Of a stretch of 30,875 nucleotides of DNA, positions 23,366-30,875 are shown in pieces. The notes beneath the pieces were generated by a model. The model was not told the origin of the DNA. It ran no database searches and worked only from the letters and a program-made list of their open reading frames with translations. The DNA is from CAZART01 sp964487555. Lineage in GTDB: Bacteria > Bacteroidota > Rhodothermia > Rhodothermales > VXPQ01. The stretch is from the NCBI GenBank assembly GCA_964487555.1, contig CAZART010000063.1, forward strand, positions 1 to 30,875, given 5' to 3'. How positions within the stretch are numbered: the first letter of the stretch is position 1; every line of letters starts with the position of its first letter. A program made the translations under genes and the position numbers.

Positions 23366-23719
23366 CTACCGCTCCTCCTGATAATTGTGCCGCTCCAGCG
23401 ATCGTGTCTCGTCGATCACGCGTTCGAACAAGCGGCGAACGGCAGCGTCGGATAGGGGCCCACGGTTACCGGCGACCACGTTCCGGAGCACGTCTTCTTC
23501 ACGACTCGGCACGTAGACGGGAAGTCCGAGCTTCTTCTTGATGGCACCGATGACGTTTGCGCACTTAACACGTTCATTCATGATTTGCAGCATCGCGCGA
23601 TCGAGAACGTCGATTCTTTCGCGCCACGGGTTCATATCCTCCTCGGAAGGCTCGGACGGCACAACCGGCAGGTCGGATTCGAACTGCGCGATCAGCTCGC
23701 GTACGACTTCGAAATGCAT
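23366..23719 (-). CDS. Chorismate mutase, AroQ type
   Basis: A 117-residue monofunctional all-helical mutase converting chorismate to prephenate, the branch point to Phe and Tyr. The core starts at about residue 29 (NPWRERIDVLDRAMLQIMNE) and includes RVKCANVIGAIKKKLGLPVY, VPSREEDVLRNV and the C-terminal helix LFERVIDETRSLE, the AroQ pattern with active-site Arg, Lys and Glu positions. The first 28 residues may be an extension, or the start may be the Met29 codon. It is transcribed with mltG just downstream. ACGTCAACAC repeats lie immediately upstream of its start. Confidence 0.88.
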   Translation of the reverse strand: MHFEVVRELIAQFESDLPVVPSEPSEEDMNPWRERIDVLDRAMLQIMNERVKCANVIGAIKKKLGLPVYVPSREEDVLRNVVAGNRGPLSDAAVRRLFERVIDETRSLERHNYQEER

Positions 23720-23721
23720 AA

Positions 23722-23780
23722 ACGTGTTGACGTGTTGACGTGTAGGCCGGGGGAGGTGTTGACGTATGGACGTAAGGACG
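23722..23780. repeat. Direct repeats ACGTCAACAC upstream of the chorismate mutase gene
   Basis: On the minus strand ACGTCAACAC or overlapping forms occur at 23756-23765, around 23731-23740 and at 23724-23733, and ACGTCC is repeated just upstream. The last copy is about 5 bases before the ATG. No protein-level relation to the gene is visible. Confidence 0.7.
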
Positions 23781-23879
23781 TCGCGGGGGTCGACGTCGAG
23801 GCATACCTTTTAAAGATACGCGCTGATCCCTTTCGGTGCGTGAGACTTCGGCGAAGCGCCCCCTCTACGGCACGTTCTA

Positions 23880-23926
23880 ACGTTAAACGGTCAACCCAGC
23901 CGCAGACTGGGCTGAACGGTTAACGT
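23880..23926 (-). other. Long hairpin spanning the tsaD stop codon
   Basis: Two 20-base arms (23907-23926 and 23880-23899) pair at 18 of 20 positions around a 7-base loop. The arms include the last tsaD codons and the stop. No T run follows, so it is not a standard intrinsic terminator. It may protect the 3' end or pause polymerase before the next gene. Confidence 0.65.
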
Positions 23927-24922
23927 CAACGGGCTCGTAAGACCCGCTTTAAGCTTAAAATAGCCCGTCATGGCAATCATGGCACCATTGTCCACGCAGT
24001 GAATCCGATCAGGAATGTGGAGCGAGACGCGGCATCGCTCGGCCATCGCCGCGGCATCGCGCCGGAGCGCGGAGTTAGCCGAGACGCCGCCGACGACGGC
24101 AACGTGTTGAACACCGGTCTCCTCGATCGCACGCTCCAGCGCGCCGACGAGCACGTCGATGACGGCCTGCTGGAACGAGGCGCAGACGTCGGCAAGATGC
24201 TCGTCGAGAAGTCGCGCACGCTCGCCGTTCGAAAACTGATTCAAATAATAAAGGACGGACGTCTTCAGACCGCTAAAGGAGAAATCGTACCCACCGGGGC
24301 GAGAACGTGGGAAATCATGGAAGCGCGGGTTGCCGTCACGAGCGAGACGGTCGACGGCTGGGCCGCCCGGATAGCCGAGGTCCAGCAATTTGGCCACCTT
24401 GTCGAATGCTTCTCCGGCGGCATCGTCACGCGTAGATCCAAGCAGCCGGTGCTCGAAGTCTGCTTCCACATGTACGATCTGCGTATGTCCGCCCGACGCC
24501 ACGAGGGCTAGGAAGGGAAAACGAGGACCACAGTCGCCGAGAAAGGGGGAATAGATGTGGCCTTCGACATGATTCACACCGATAAACGGGAGGCCGAGTG
24601 CGAAAGCGTAGGCCTTCGCGAAGCTCAACCCGACGAGCAGAGAGCCGGAGAGGCCGGGGCCGTACGTGGCGGCGATTCCCGTAAGATCGTCGCGGCGGAT
24701 GCCCGCTTCGTCAAGGGCCGCGTCAACGATAGGCACAATGAGACGCTCGTGCTCACGCGAGGCGAGCTCGGGAACGACGCCTCCAAACTCACCGTGCACC
24801 CGCTGCGAGGAGATGACGGTGGACAAGAGCTTTCCGTTATGCACGACGGCCGCTGCCGTATCGTCGCACGATGTCTCGATGCCGAGGATCATGGAGGCAT
24901 CAGGAGAGATTTCGGAGGGCAT
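23891..24922 (-). CDS. tsaD: tRNA threonylcarbamoyladenosine synthase subunit TsaD
   Basis: A 343-residue Kae1/TsaD protein that transfers threonylcarbamoyl from threonylcarbamoyl-AMP to A37 of ANN-decoding tRNAs, with TsaB and TsaE. It shows ILGIETSCDDTAAAVV near the start, the metal-binding GVNHVEGHIYSPFL (His-x-x-x-His), LALVASGGHTQIVHVEADFE, the long segment PGGYDFSFSGLKTSVLYYLN, VVGGVSANSALRRD, and the late CVDNGAMIAMTGYFKLKAG. Length is typical. Translation may start at 24922 or at Met11 (MILGIETSC). It is divergent from the gene at 25093. Its stop lies in a long hairpin. Confidence 0.96.
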   Translation of the reverse strand: MPSEISPDASMILGIETSCDDTAAAVVHNGKLLSTVISSQRVHGEFGGVVPELASREHERLIVPIVDAALDEAGIRRDDLTGIAATYGPGLSGSLLVGLSFAKAYAFALGLPFIGVNHVEGHIYSPFLGDCGPRFPFLALVASGGHTQIVHVEADFEHRLLGSTRDDAAGEAFDKVAKLLDLGYPGGPAVDRLARDGNPRFHDFPRSRPGGYDFSFSGLKTSVLYYLNQFSNGERARLLDEHLADVCASFQQAVIDVLVGALERAIEETGVQHVAVVGGVSANSALRRDAAAMAERCRVSLHIPDRIHCVDNGAMIAMTGYFKLKAGLTSPLTLTVQPSLRLG

Positions 24923-25011
24923 GCGGACCGATTGTTCTTTTAGGACTTACGTGCGGTATCTAGAGGAGGAAAAAGTGCTCTCGCAAGAACATAAGGGCAC
25001 GGGATTGGTTA

Positions 25012-25040
25012 TTGACAAAGGGAACCCGAGGCTCTATCAT
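25012..25040 (+). promoter_or_regulatory. Near-consensus sigma70 promoter
   Basis: TTGACA (25012-25017), a 17-base spacer and TATCAT (25035-25040) lie about 52 bases upstream of the ATG at 25093. The -35 and spacing are perfect and the -10 matches at five of six positions. Confidence 0.8.
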
Positions 25041-25092
25041 TGAGCTACGCGATCTCGTGAGTTTGAAGCGGATTCTAAATAGGCCATATCCC

Positions 25093-25647
25093 ATGCGGAA
25101 TATTCTATCACTCGTCGTCCTTGTGGTCCTCCTGGGCGTTACGCTACCGGCTCAGGCGCAGCTGCGGGATCAGGTCGGCAATCAGCAGGCCTCGGCGAAG
25201 CTCTACGGCACGGACGGTGCGATGTTTTCGCTGAATCGACTTTTCAGCCCGGAGCATTTTAAGATGAGCCATTCCTACGAAATGAGCTTCGGTTCGTTCG
25301 GCGGGAATTCCTCGTCGCTGGGCATGTACACGAATTCGATGATGTTCCAGTTCAACGACAAGCTGGCGGCGCGGGTCGATTTAAGCTTTGCACATCAGCC
25401 GTTCGGATCCTCGAACGTCATGGGTGATCAAGGGAATAAAGGTCAGTTCTTTTTGAGAAACGCTGAAGTGGCGTACCGCCCGTCGGAAAATGTGCAGTTG
25501 CACCTCTCGGTTCGTCAAAGCCCGTACGGGTCGTACATGAGTCCGTATGGCCGATACGGATACGGTAGCCATTACGGGATGCATTCACGTTTCGGTGGGT
25601 TCGGCTTCGGCGGAGACAATCTTTTCTGGAACGACAGCCCGCGTTGA
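25093..25647 (+). CDS. Exported hypothetical protein with Tyr/Gly-rich end
   Basis: A 184-residue protein from the ATG at 25093, with a clear signal peptide (RNILSLVVLVVLLGVTLPAQ). The frame is open upstream to 25012, but those codons contain the promoter. The mature part has LNRLFSPEHFKMSHSYEMSF, then GMYTNSMMFQFNDKLAARVD and LSFAHQPFGSS, alternating polar and hydrophobic residues that suggest beta strands of an envelope protein. A Tyr/Gly/Ser/Met-rich tail follows (SPYGRYGYGSHYGMHSRFGG). No named domain is recognised. The strong promoter and terminator imply abundant, monocistronic expression. Confidence 0.8.
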   Translation: MRNILSLVVLVVLLGVTLPAQAQLRDQVGNQQASAKLYGTDGAMFSLNRLFSPEHFKMSHSYEMSFGSFGGNSSSLGMYTNSMMFQFNDKLAARVDLSFAHQPFGSSNVMGDQGNKGQFFLRNAEVAYRPSENVQLHLSVRQSPYGSYMSPYGRYGYGSHYGMHSRFGGFGFGGDNLFWNDSPR

Positions 25648-25671
25648 GGAACCCGGTAACGACAGATTTCG

Positions 25672-25710
25672 AGCGCGGCCTGCCGATCCTCCGGTGTGCC
25701 GCGCTTTTTG
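25672..25710 (+). terminator. Intrinsic terminator after the exported protein gene
   Basis: The stem AGCGCGGC / GCCGCGCT (25672-25679 with 25698-25705) encloses an 18-base loop that can pair internally, and is followed by TTTTTGTTT. It lies 25 bases after the stop. Confidence 0.75.
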
Positions 25711-25730
25711 TTTAATCGATACGGTTTCCG

Positions 25731-26195
25731 ATGGGCAGCGCTCGCTCGCGATGGTCCGGCATCCTGATGAATTCCGCCCTCACGGTCCTCGCCATCGTGA
25801 TGGTTGTCCTCGTCTATGGGCTGACGACGCGCTTCTTCACGCCACGGGTAGATCCCGTTCGAGAGTCGAATCCGGCTCAGTTGGTCGGAGATATCATCCA
25901 GGTTGAGGTCCGAAACGGCTGTGGCATCTCCGGACTGGCGGCCGAGACCACCATGTTCTTGCGGCGACATGGGTTCGACGTCGTGGAGGTCGGGGACTAT
26001 ACGTCGTTCGAGGAGGATTACTCTTTCATAATTGACCGGGTAGGCGACGTCGCGTCAGCCAAGAAAGTGGCTCACGTGCTAGGCATCCCGGAAGAGCGGA
26101 TCGTGCAAGAGATTCGACCCGATTATTATCTCGACGCCTCCGTCGTGCTGGGAAAGGATTATGAAAACCTACGTCCGTTTCAGAACAAGGAATAG
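25731..26195 (+). CDS. LytR C-terminal-domain protein, membrane anchored
   Basis: A 154-residue protein with one N-terminal membrane segment (MNSALTVLAIVMVVLVYGL, residues about 13-31) and a LytR_C domain at about residues 55-145: IQVEVRNGCGISGLAAETTM, FLRRHGFDVVEVGDY, then AKKVAHVLGIPEERIVQEI and a final SVVLGKDYE strand. The LytR_C domain is found at the end of LCP cell-wall ligases and on its own in Bacteroidota. Its role is unknown and may involve cell-wall or envelope binding. It lies 93 bases upstream of rsfS, a frequent neighbour in this phylum, and probably shares a transcript with it. Confidence 0.88.
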   Translation: MGSARSRWSGILMNSALTVLAIVMVVLVYGLTTRFFTPRVDPVRESNPAQLVGDIIQVEVRNGCGISGLAAETTMFLRRHGFDVVEVGDYTSFEEDYSFIIDRVGDVASAKKVAHVLGIPEERIVQEIRPDYYLDASVVLGKDYENLRPFQNKE

Positions 26196-26288
26196 TCGCG
26201 GCTGAGCCCGAAGTAACTTCGACGCGCTTAAGGCGTGCAAATACGTAGGTGGGGCTGACCGTGTTATGTTGGAATATCCTATTTATCT

Positions 26289-26774
26289 ATGAGCTCACTC
26301 GAGAAGCAGATAACGTCCGCCAGAAAGGCGCGAAAAAGAGCGACGTCTAATCCATCGCACGTGTTGGCGGCTCATGCCGTCGATGCTATGCTTGAAAAGA
26401 AGGCACACGAGGTCACCGTGATGGACATGCGTGACGTAAGTGGCGTGTCGGATTATTTTGTGATATGCACCGGCGATTCCGATATCCAGATCAAGGCGAT
26501 CGCCGACGCCATTCGAGAGCGAATCAAGAGCGAATGTCAGGAACTGCCGTGGCATACGGAAGGCACAGGCCATCATCAGTGGGTGCTGCTCGACTACGTC
26601 GACGTGGTCGCTCATCTGTTCGACAACGAGCGCCGCGGATTCTATGATCTCGAACGCCTCTGGGGCGATGCTCCTCGAGAGCGCGTGCCGGAGGATGGCT
26701 CATCCGTGGACGTTAAGCTCTTGAAGAAAGCCGCGAGCGATACGGCAAGTCGGAAAAGCGGAGGTGATCGGTGA
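26289..26774 (+). CDS. rsfS: Ribosomal silencing factor RsfS
   Basis: A 161-residue RsfS/Iojap protein that binds uL14 on the 50S subunit and blocks subunit joining when nutrients are scarce. Residues about 28-130 hold the domain: AVDAMLEKKAHEVTVMDMRD, GVSDYFVICTGDSDIQIKAI, WHTEGTGHHQWVLLDYVDVV, and the end AHLFDNERRGFYDLERLWGD. The N- and C-terminal tails (about 25 and 30 residues) are basic and poorly conserved. Its stop overlaps the GTG start of the next gene by four bases, which implies translational coupling. Confidence 0.95.
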   Translation: MSSLEKQITSARKARKRATSNPSHVLAAHAVDAMLEKKAHEVTVMDMRDVSGVSDYFVICTGDSDIQIKAIADAIRERIKSECQELPWHTEGTGHHQWVLLDYVDVVAHLFDNERRGFYDLERLWGDAPRERVPEDGSSVDVKLLKKAASDTASRKSGGDR

Positions 26775-27358
26775 CCGAGAGGTCTCATTCGATATCCATG
26801 CTCCGCTGTAGGTCATCGAACGGCGTGCTTCTTGGGACGCGCCTGCGAGCTACGACGCTGATGGCGATCTTCACGGGACTCGCTGTGACGTTGTCCGCAT
26901 GTATGGGCTCGAAAGAAGTCGAGTTGAAGCCTGACGAGCGCTTCGGTCATCGATTTGAGGAATCCGGACCCGACGGCCGGCGAACGATCGCGATTTTGCC
27001 TCCCGACAGTGCCATAAGCTATTTTTATTATCCCGCCGTTTTCGACACCGTGCACGTGCGGCCTGCAGCATTCTCCTCGACATTAGTCGCAGACGGTGAG
27101 GTTCCGGTCGAGGTACTCGTGAAGGGATCGTTGCCCGATGGATGTACGGAGTTGAACGAGGTCTCTCAGGAGCGATACGGTCACATCATCGAGATGCGCA
27201 TCGACATGCGCCGTCCGCAGGGATCCGTGTGCACCCGTGTCATGCGGCCTTTTCGCTTCTATCTTCGTCTGGACGGGACCTATGAACCGGGCAGCTACAC
27301 GCTGAAGCTAAACGGCCGCGTGTTTCCATTTGCGGTAAATCCGCCTAAAGCGGGATAG
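26771..27358 (+). CDS. Putative lipoprotein coupled to rsfS
   Basis: A 195-residue protein starting at GTG 26771, overlapping the rsfS stop. A hydrophobic stretch ending in a lipobox (MAIFTGLAVTLSAC, Cys near 44) suggests a lipoprotein; the ATG at 26861 would give a more normal short signal. The mature part is mostly beta (AILPPDSAISYFYYPAVFDT; VEVLVKGSLPDGCTEL; FYLRLDGTYEPGSYTLKLNG), with two Cys (GCTEL and VCTRV) that could form a disulphide. The GSYTLKLNG end is common in small extracytoplasmic Ig-like proteins. No function is known. It is probably in an operon with rsfS and the DUF423 gene. Confidence 0.75.
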   Translation: MTERSHSISMLRCRSSNGVLLGTRLRATTLMAIFTGLAVTLSACMGSKEVELKPDERFGHRFEESGPDGRRTIAILPPDSAISYFYYPAVFDTVHVRPAAFSSTLVADGEVPVEVLVKGSLPDGCTELNEVSQERYGHIIEMRIDMRRPQGSVCTRVMRPFRFYLRLDGTYEPGSYTLKLNGRVFPFAVNPPKAG

Positions 27359-27362
27359 CGTA

Positions 27363-27737
27363 ATGGTGCGTTTTTTCTTCATTGCGGGTGCGGGGTTGGC
27401 CGGTCTGGCCGTCATTCTCGGCGCCTTTGGGGCGCACACGCTCCAGGAACGCGTCGCGCCGGAACGCCTGGCTGTATTTGAGACGGGCGTGCGGTACCAC
27501 ATGTATCACGCACTCGCACTGTTCGCTGCGGCTTGGGCGTGGTCGCAATGGCCGATCTGGCAGGTGACCTGGTCAGGGTACCTTTTTCTTGCCGGCATTC
27601 TCATCTTTTCCGGCAGTCTTTACCTGCTTGTCCTTACCGATACACCCTGGCTGGGAGCTGTAACCCCGCTCGGCGGACTCGCCTTTATCGCGGGATGGAT
27701 TTTCCTGGGATGGGCCGCCTTTTCAGGTGTCGACTAA
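27363..27737 (+). CDS. DUF423 (YgdD-like) membrane protein
   Basis: A 124-residue inner-membrane protein with four predicted membrane segments: residues about 4-22, 45-62, 70-90 and 97-120. The family motif ILGAFGAHTLQERV follows the first helix, then VFETGVRYHMYHALALF and the final GGLAFIAGWIFLGWA. Length is standard for DUF423. Function is unknown. It starts 4 bases after the lipoprotein stop, so the two are almost certainly co-transcribed. Confidence 0.92.
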   Translation: MVRFFFIAGAGLAGLAVILGAFGAHTLQERVAPERLAVFETGVRYHMYHALALFAAAWAWSQWPIWQVTWSGYLFLAGILIFSGSLYLLVLTDTPWLGAVTPLGGLAFIAGWIFLGWAAFSGVD

Positions 27738-27814
27738 CGCACGGCATTATCTCCGATGCGATCGCCGCCGCCGGAAAGGCGGTTCCATCAATCGACGGAT
27801 GGGGTCGCAGTGCT

Positions 27815-28171
27815 TCAGGAAACTTCGTCCTCTTCGAAGAGGAGGGTGATACTCGGCATCAGGCTGTACTGATTGGCGAGACGCAGAAGCGTGTCGGCCG
27901 CTTCTTCAGGCGTTTCGAACGAGCCGTGCTCCTTGCTGTCGACGGCCAGGACGTAGCCGATGTCCTCGCCGTTGTCCGTGCCGCTCTCCCATTCTATCGC
28001 CTCTTCTATGACGAATGAGCCGTCCTCCGGCATGAAGGAGGCGATGAAGCGTTCCTTCCCGGCGTTGACGTCGACGAGGCTGAGGCTGCCGATAGCACCG
28101 AATTCCTCGTCGTAGAAGAGCGTTTCTGCCAGCAAACGCCGGGTAAAATGCTCGAGATTGAAGGCTTTCAT
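27815..28171 (-). CDS. Small acidic hypothetical protein
   Basis: A 118-residue soluble, acidic protein I do not recognise. It has no signal peptide or membrane segment. Segments are FNLEHFTRRLLAETLFYDEE, RFIASFMPEDGSFVIEEAIE, GYVLAVDSKEHGSFETPEEA and DTLLRLANQYSLMPSITLLF. The mix of helix and strand looks like a real small folded protein. It lies about 100 bases downstream of lipB on the same strand and ends 77 bases from the convergent DUF423 gene. Confidence 0.65.
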   Translation of the reverse strand: MKAFNLEHFTRRLLAETLFYDEEFGAIGSLSLVDVNAGKERFIASFMPEDGSFVIEEAIEWESGTDNGEDIGYVLAVDSKEHGSFETPEEAADTLLRLANQYSLMPSITLLFEEDEVS

Positions 28172-28272
28172 AGGATATATACGCTGAAACGCGGTCGTTG
28201 TGGGTGAACCGTCTTTCTAAATCAGTTTGAGTCCAGATGATCCCGAACTGCCGGACCGTAAGTACCCTGAAG

Positions 28273-29046
28273 TCACTTCCAGCACTCGGTAACTCGCGCT
28301 TTCTGCGAGAATTCTTCGACGAAGGCCCTGGCCGGCTCATTCTCGAGGCGCTCGACGTCCGCTTGGAATTGTTTAGCGAAGTGGACAATGAGTCGATCCA
28401 TGGCCTCGCTTTCCGGAATCGGGCGTCCGACTTCATGTGAAAGCGATGTAACGCTGCGATCGGGGATGCCACAGGGAACGATGTGGGAGAAGAAGCTGAG
28501 GTCGGTGTTGACGTTCAGGGCGAAGCCGTGCATCGTAACCCACCGGCTGCATCGGATCCCCATGGCGCAGATCTTGCGCTCCAGCCCTTTCTCATCCGGC
28601 CCGACCCATACTCCGGTTCGGCCGTTTACACGGCCTCCGACGACGCTGTAGTCGGCACAGGTTCGGATGATGGTTTCTTCCAGCTGCCGTAGATAGCGGT
28701 GAATGTCCGTGAAAAAGCGGTCCAGATCCAAAATAGGATAGCCAACCACCTGTCCGGGTCCGTGATACGTAATGTCGCCCCCCCGGTCGATGCGATGAAA
28801 GCTTGCGCCGTGCCGGGCAAGCCCCTCCTCAGAGAGCAGGAGATTGGATGCGTCGCCACTCTTGCCCAGTGTATATACGGGCGGATGCTCGACGAGCAGC
28901 AACACGTGGGGGAGATCTTCACGTGGATCCCTCCGTTTGCCCGCGATTAGCCGTGCCTGCAGCCGCTTCTGCAGCTCCCACGTCGGCTCATATTCCATCC
29001 GACCGAGCGAGCAGACGACCAGGCGCTGTAGGGAAGTGGATTGCAT
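28273..29046 (-). CDS. lipB: Octanoyl-ACP:protein octanoyltransferase LipB
   Basis: A 257-residue LipB, which moves octanoyl from ACP to lipoyl domains as the first step of lipoate assembly; LipA acts next. It has LLLVEHPPVYTLGKSGDASN, RIDRGGDITYHGPGQVVGYP, the catalytic Lys in ERKICAMGIRCSRWVTMHGF, ALNVNTDL, and the catalytic Cys in HIVPCGIPDRSVTSL. The C-terminal 50 residues extend beyond the core. No lipA is nearby. It starts 50 bases from the scaffold gap, so its upstream partner, if any, is not visible. Confidence 0.95.
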   Translation of the reverse strand: MQSTSLQRLVVCSLGRMEYEPTWELQKRLQARLIAGKRRDPREDLPHVLLLVEHPPVYTLGKSGDASNLLLSEEGLARHGASFHRIDRGGDITYHGPGQVVGYPILDLDRFFTDIHRYLRQLEETIIRTCADYSVVGGRVNGRTGVWVGPDEKGLERKICAMGIRCSRWVTMHGFALNVNTDLSFFSHIVPCGIPDRSVTSLSHEVGRPIPESEAMDRLIVHFAKQFQADVERLENEPARAFVEEFSQKARVTECWK

Positions 29047-29096
29047 AGAACCTAATACGGCGTTACCGCCGCGGAGGCTCCGGGAGGGGAAGGGGA

Positions 29097-29196
29097 NNNN
29101 NNNNNNNNNNNNNNNNNNNNNNNNNNNNNNNNNNNNNNNNNNNNNNNNNNNNNNNNNNNNNNNNNNNNNNNNNNNNNNNNNNNNNNNNNNNNNNNN
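29097..29196. other. Assembly gap of 100 N
   Basis: Exactly 100 N, the usual placeholder for a gap of unknown size, between lipB and sprA. The left edge ends GGGAAGGGGA and the right edge begins GGGAAGGGGA, a shared 10-base sequence. Confidence 0.98.
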
Positions 29197-29241
29197 GGGA
29201 AGGGGAAAACTGGCACGAGCGCACAGGCGGCATCTCGTCCT

Positions 29242-30875
29242 CTAATTCGCGATGCTTACTCGAATGTTGAAGCCACCGTTGATCGTCGTCGAAGAAGGTT
29301 GGCGGCTGTCTTCACTTGCGAAATTTTCGTAGCGCATGGTAAAGTCTGCGCTGACGCGGTTCGAAAACTGGTAGGAGACGCGCGGGACGACGGTGAACCG
29401 GCTGGAGGCCGTCACGATCGAGACATTATCGCCCTCAAGGGCATCCGAGAGAACAAATTCCTCGTCCGAGATTGCATTGATGAGGCCGCGGCGGATCGAG
29501 AAGCGCTGGTCGCTGAGCGTCGTACGGGAAACGGTCAGACTCAAGCTTACACGATTGTTCAGCTTCTTTCCGAAGAACGGGAGTTTCATTCCCTGTCGCT
29601 GATAGCTCGTCGTGAAGGTCAGCTCACTCGTTTCATTCTGCGAAACGTCGAAATTCGACGTGCTCAGCGAGTACGACGTACTTCTGTTCCATGCAAAATT
29701 GGTCTGTAGCCGTCCCTTGAAGCTGAGGTCCAGTCCAATCATGGGTTGATACCGCTCGTTGACGCGGATTCCACCGACCTCCTCTGACGGGACGGAGAAG
29801 GCAATGCGTCGTCCGCCGAGATCAAAATCTCTCGTTGATTCGCCGGAGGGCGGATTGTGGCGGAAATCTGTGGAATAATCCGAGCTGTAGCCGTGTCGGA
29901 CGCTCGCATTCTGTACGAGGGCACGAATTAACGGCCATTTGGAAATTCCGGAGTAAGACACTTGCCAGTTAGGCATAGGGAAAGGCAACAGGCCTCTCGC
30001 TCCCACGGTACCCAAGCCGGAGAGGAATGTGTGCTGAAAGTCCTCCACAATCGACGCGTTCGTCAGCACGACACGGCCGTCACCGTTTTCATCGCCGAAC
30101 GACGTGGGATCGTCCGCGAGATTTGCATCCTGCCGGTAGGTTTCGAGCTGTCGCTCGAAGAGGTCCAGATAACTTGCATTGAACGCCCAGATCGACGCGC
30201 GATTCGAACCGCTCGACGTCATGGTCATATCGACGAAATTCGACGCCGGATCGGGTCGGAACGTAAAATTCGTCCCGGTATCCCAGTCCGCGGTCCAGGT
30301 CAGGTTGATCTGGAGGGTTTGCGATGGGTTCAGCGCAGTGCGGCCCTGAAGGCGATTCGTATTTTGAGTGACGTCGGTCACCTGCAGCGAAGGATCAAGG
30401 ATGCGCTGCTCGAGCCCAATCCGGCGATCGAACCCAAATCGATAGGCCAACGAGGGGCCGTTCCCGCGGAACGCGTCTAGAAGACCGTAGTGCGTCTCCA
30501 CGTCGATAAGTCGTCCTTCTCCATCGAATATCGGACGGCCGACGTTGCTCGAGCTGGCCGATCGATTCGCCGAGTACGTGATCGTGAGATCCCGGATGCC
30601 TGTAATGGCGAGGACCGTTTTTCGCAGAAGAGATACCGGATTCGGCAGCGGCAGTTTAAACCCGCCTCCGTCATCCTCTTCGTCAATATCGACGTCCGAA
30701 GCGGTGGTGTCCGCCGGTGTCTCCTCTTCTGCCGCTTCTCGCTCTTTCAGGAGCTCTTTCTCTCGTTGCCGCTGCTGACGCTCCTGCTCTTTTCGGCGTC
30801 GCTCGGCTTCAGCCTCCTGCTCAGCCGTCTTCTGAGCCTCTTCCAACGAACGATAAAAAGGGAGCTTCCTGAACA
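29242..30875 (-). CDS. sprA: Cell-surface translocon protein SprA, C-terminal part (partial)
   Basis: The frame stays open to the window edge, so this is the last about 544 residues of a much longer protein (SprA is typically over 2000). SprA is the outer-membrane pore of the type IX secretion system. A long charged helix (EAEAERRRKEQERQQRQREK), an acidic linker, then VSLLRKTVLAITGIRDLTIT, TYSANRSASSSNVGRPIFDG, LPFPMPNWQVSYSGISKWPL and the terminal barrel strands ending FNIRVSIAN match the SprA C-terminus. A TTG at 30846 is an internal codon, not the start. It lies next to lipB across the gap. Confidence 0.88.
   Translation of the reverse strand, partial: FRKLPFYRSLEEAQKTAEQEAEAERRRKEQERQQRQREKELLKEREAAEEETPADTTASDVDIDEEDDGGGFKLPLPNPVSLLRKTVLAITGIRDLTITYSANRSASSSNVGRPIFDGEGRLIDVETHYGLLDAFRGNGPSLAYRFGFDRRIGLEQRILDPSLQVTDVTQNTNRLQGRTALNPSQTLQINLTWTADWDTGTNFTFRPDPASNFVDMTMTSSGSNRASIWAFNASYLDLFERQLETYRQDANLADDPTSFGDENGDGRVVLTNASIVEDFQHTFLSGLGTVGARGLLPFPMPNWQVSYSGISKWPLIRALVQNASVRHGYSSDYSTDFRHNPPSGESTRDFDLGGRRIAFSVPSEEVGGIRVNERYQPMIGLDLSFKGRLQTNFAWNRSTSYSLSTSNFDVSQNETSELTFTTSYQRQGMKLPFFGKKLNNRVSLSLTVSRTTLSDQRFSIRRGLINAISDEEFVLSDALEGDNVSIVTASSRFTVVPRVSYQFSNRVSADFTMRYENFASEDSRQPSSTTINGGFNIRVSIAN

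Overview
The window (about 57-58 % G+C by eye) looks like a chromosomal segment of a Bacteroidota-type bacterium, most likely from the Rhodothermota/Balneolota side. The evidence is a C-terminal piece of the type IX secretion translocon SprA, a TonB-dependent receptor with an N-terminal carboxypeptidase-like regulatory domain, a FadL/OmpP1-type porin, an archaeal-type ProRS, the neighbour pair LytR_C protein / rsfS, and many starts without a Shine-Dalgarno sequence. The lineage call is inference. There is a 100-N scaffold gap at 29097-29196.

Layout. (1) 1-9060, minus strand: a translation cluster in the same order as in E. coli, namely tRNA-Val(GAC), thrS, infC, rpmI, rplT, a short Phe-containing leader ORF with a terminator, pheS, pheT. 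It is followed by a coiled-coil protein, zapA and a structured RNA that may be 6S RNA. Intrinsic-terminator hairpins lie just upstream of thrS, rpmI and pheS, so each part may be controlled by premature termination. infC has no ATG/GTG/TTG that would include its conserved N-terminus and probably starts at AUC or AUU. (2) 9200-14260, mostly plus strand: an unrecognised small protein, a nitroreductase, endonuclease V, a streptogramin-lyase-like beta-propeller lipoprotein and a PIG-L deacetylase, with one secreted protein on the opposite strand. (3) 14300-18380, minus strand: TonB-dependent receptor and proS. (4) 18720-22184, plus strand: a Tyr-rich then Arg/Ser/Gly-rich lipoprotein and a FadL-like porin. 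(5) 22308-24922, minus strand: mltG, chorismate mutase, tsaD. (6) 25012-27737, plus strand: a secreted protein behind a near-consensus sigma70 promoter, a LytR_C protein, rsfS, a lipoprotein and a DUF423 membrane protein. (7) 27815-30875, minus strand: an acidic hypothetical protein, lipB, the gap, and partial sprA.

The two most interesting signals are these. First, the rplT-pheS intergenic region has all the parts of a ribosome-mediated phenylalanine attenuator: a short ORF with tandem TTT codons, mutually exclusive pairings, and a 10-bp terminator with eight U. Second, at least three unrelated genes (the ORF ending at 9818, the beta-propeller lipoprotein and mltG) are followed by tandem copies of their own last 10-16 codons. 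In the first two genes the copies keep the stop codon and differ from each other largely at synonymous positions. I know of no named system that explains this.
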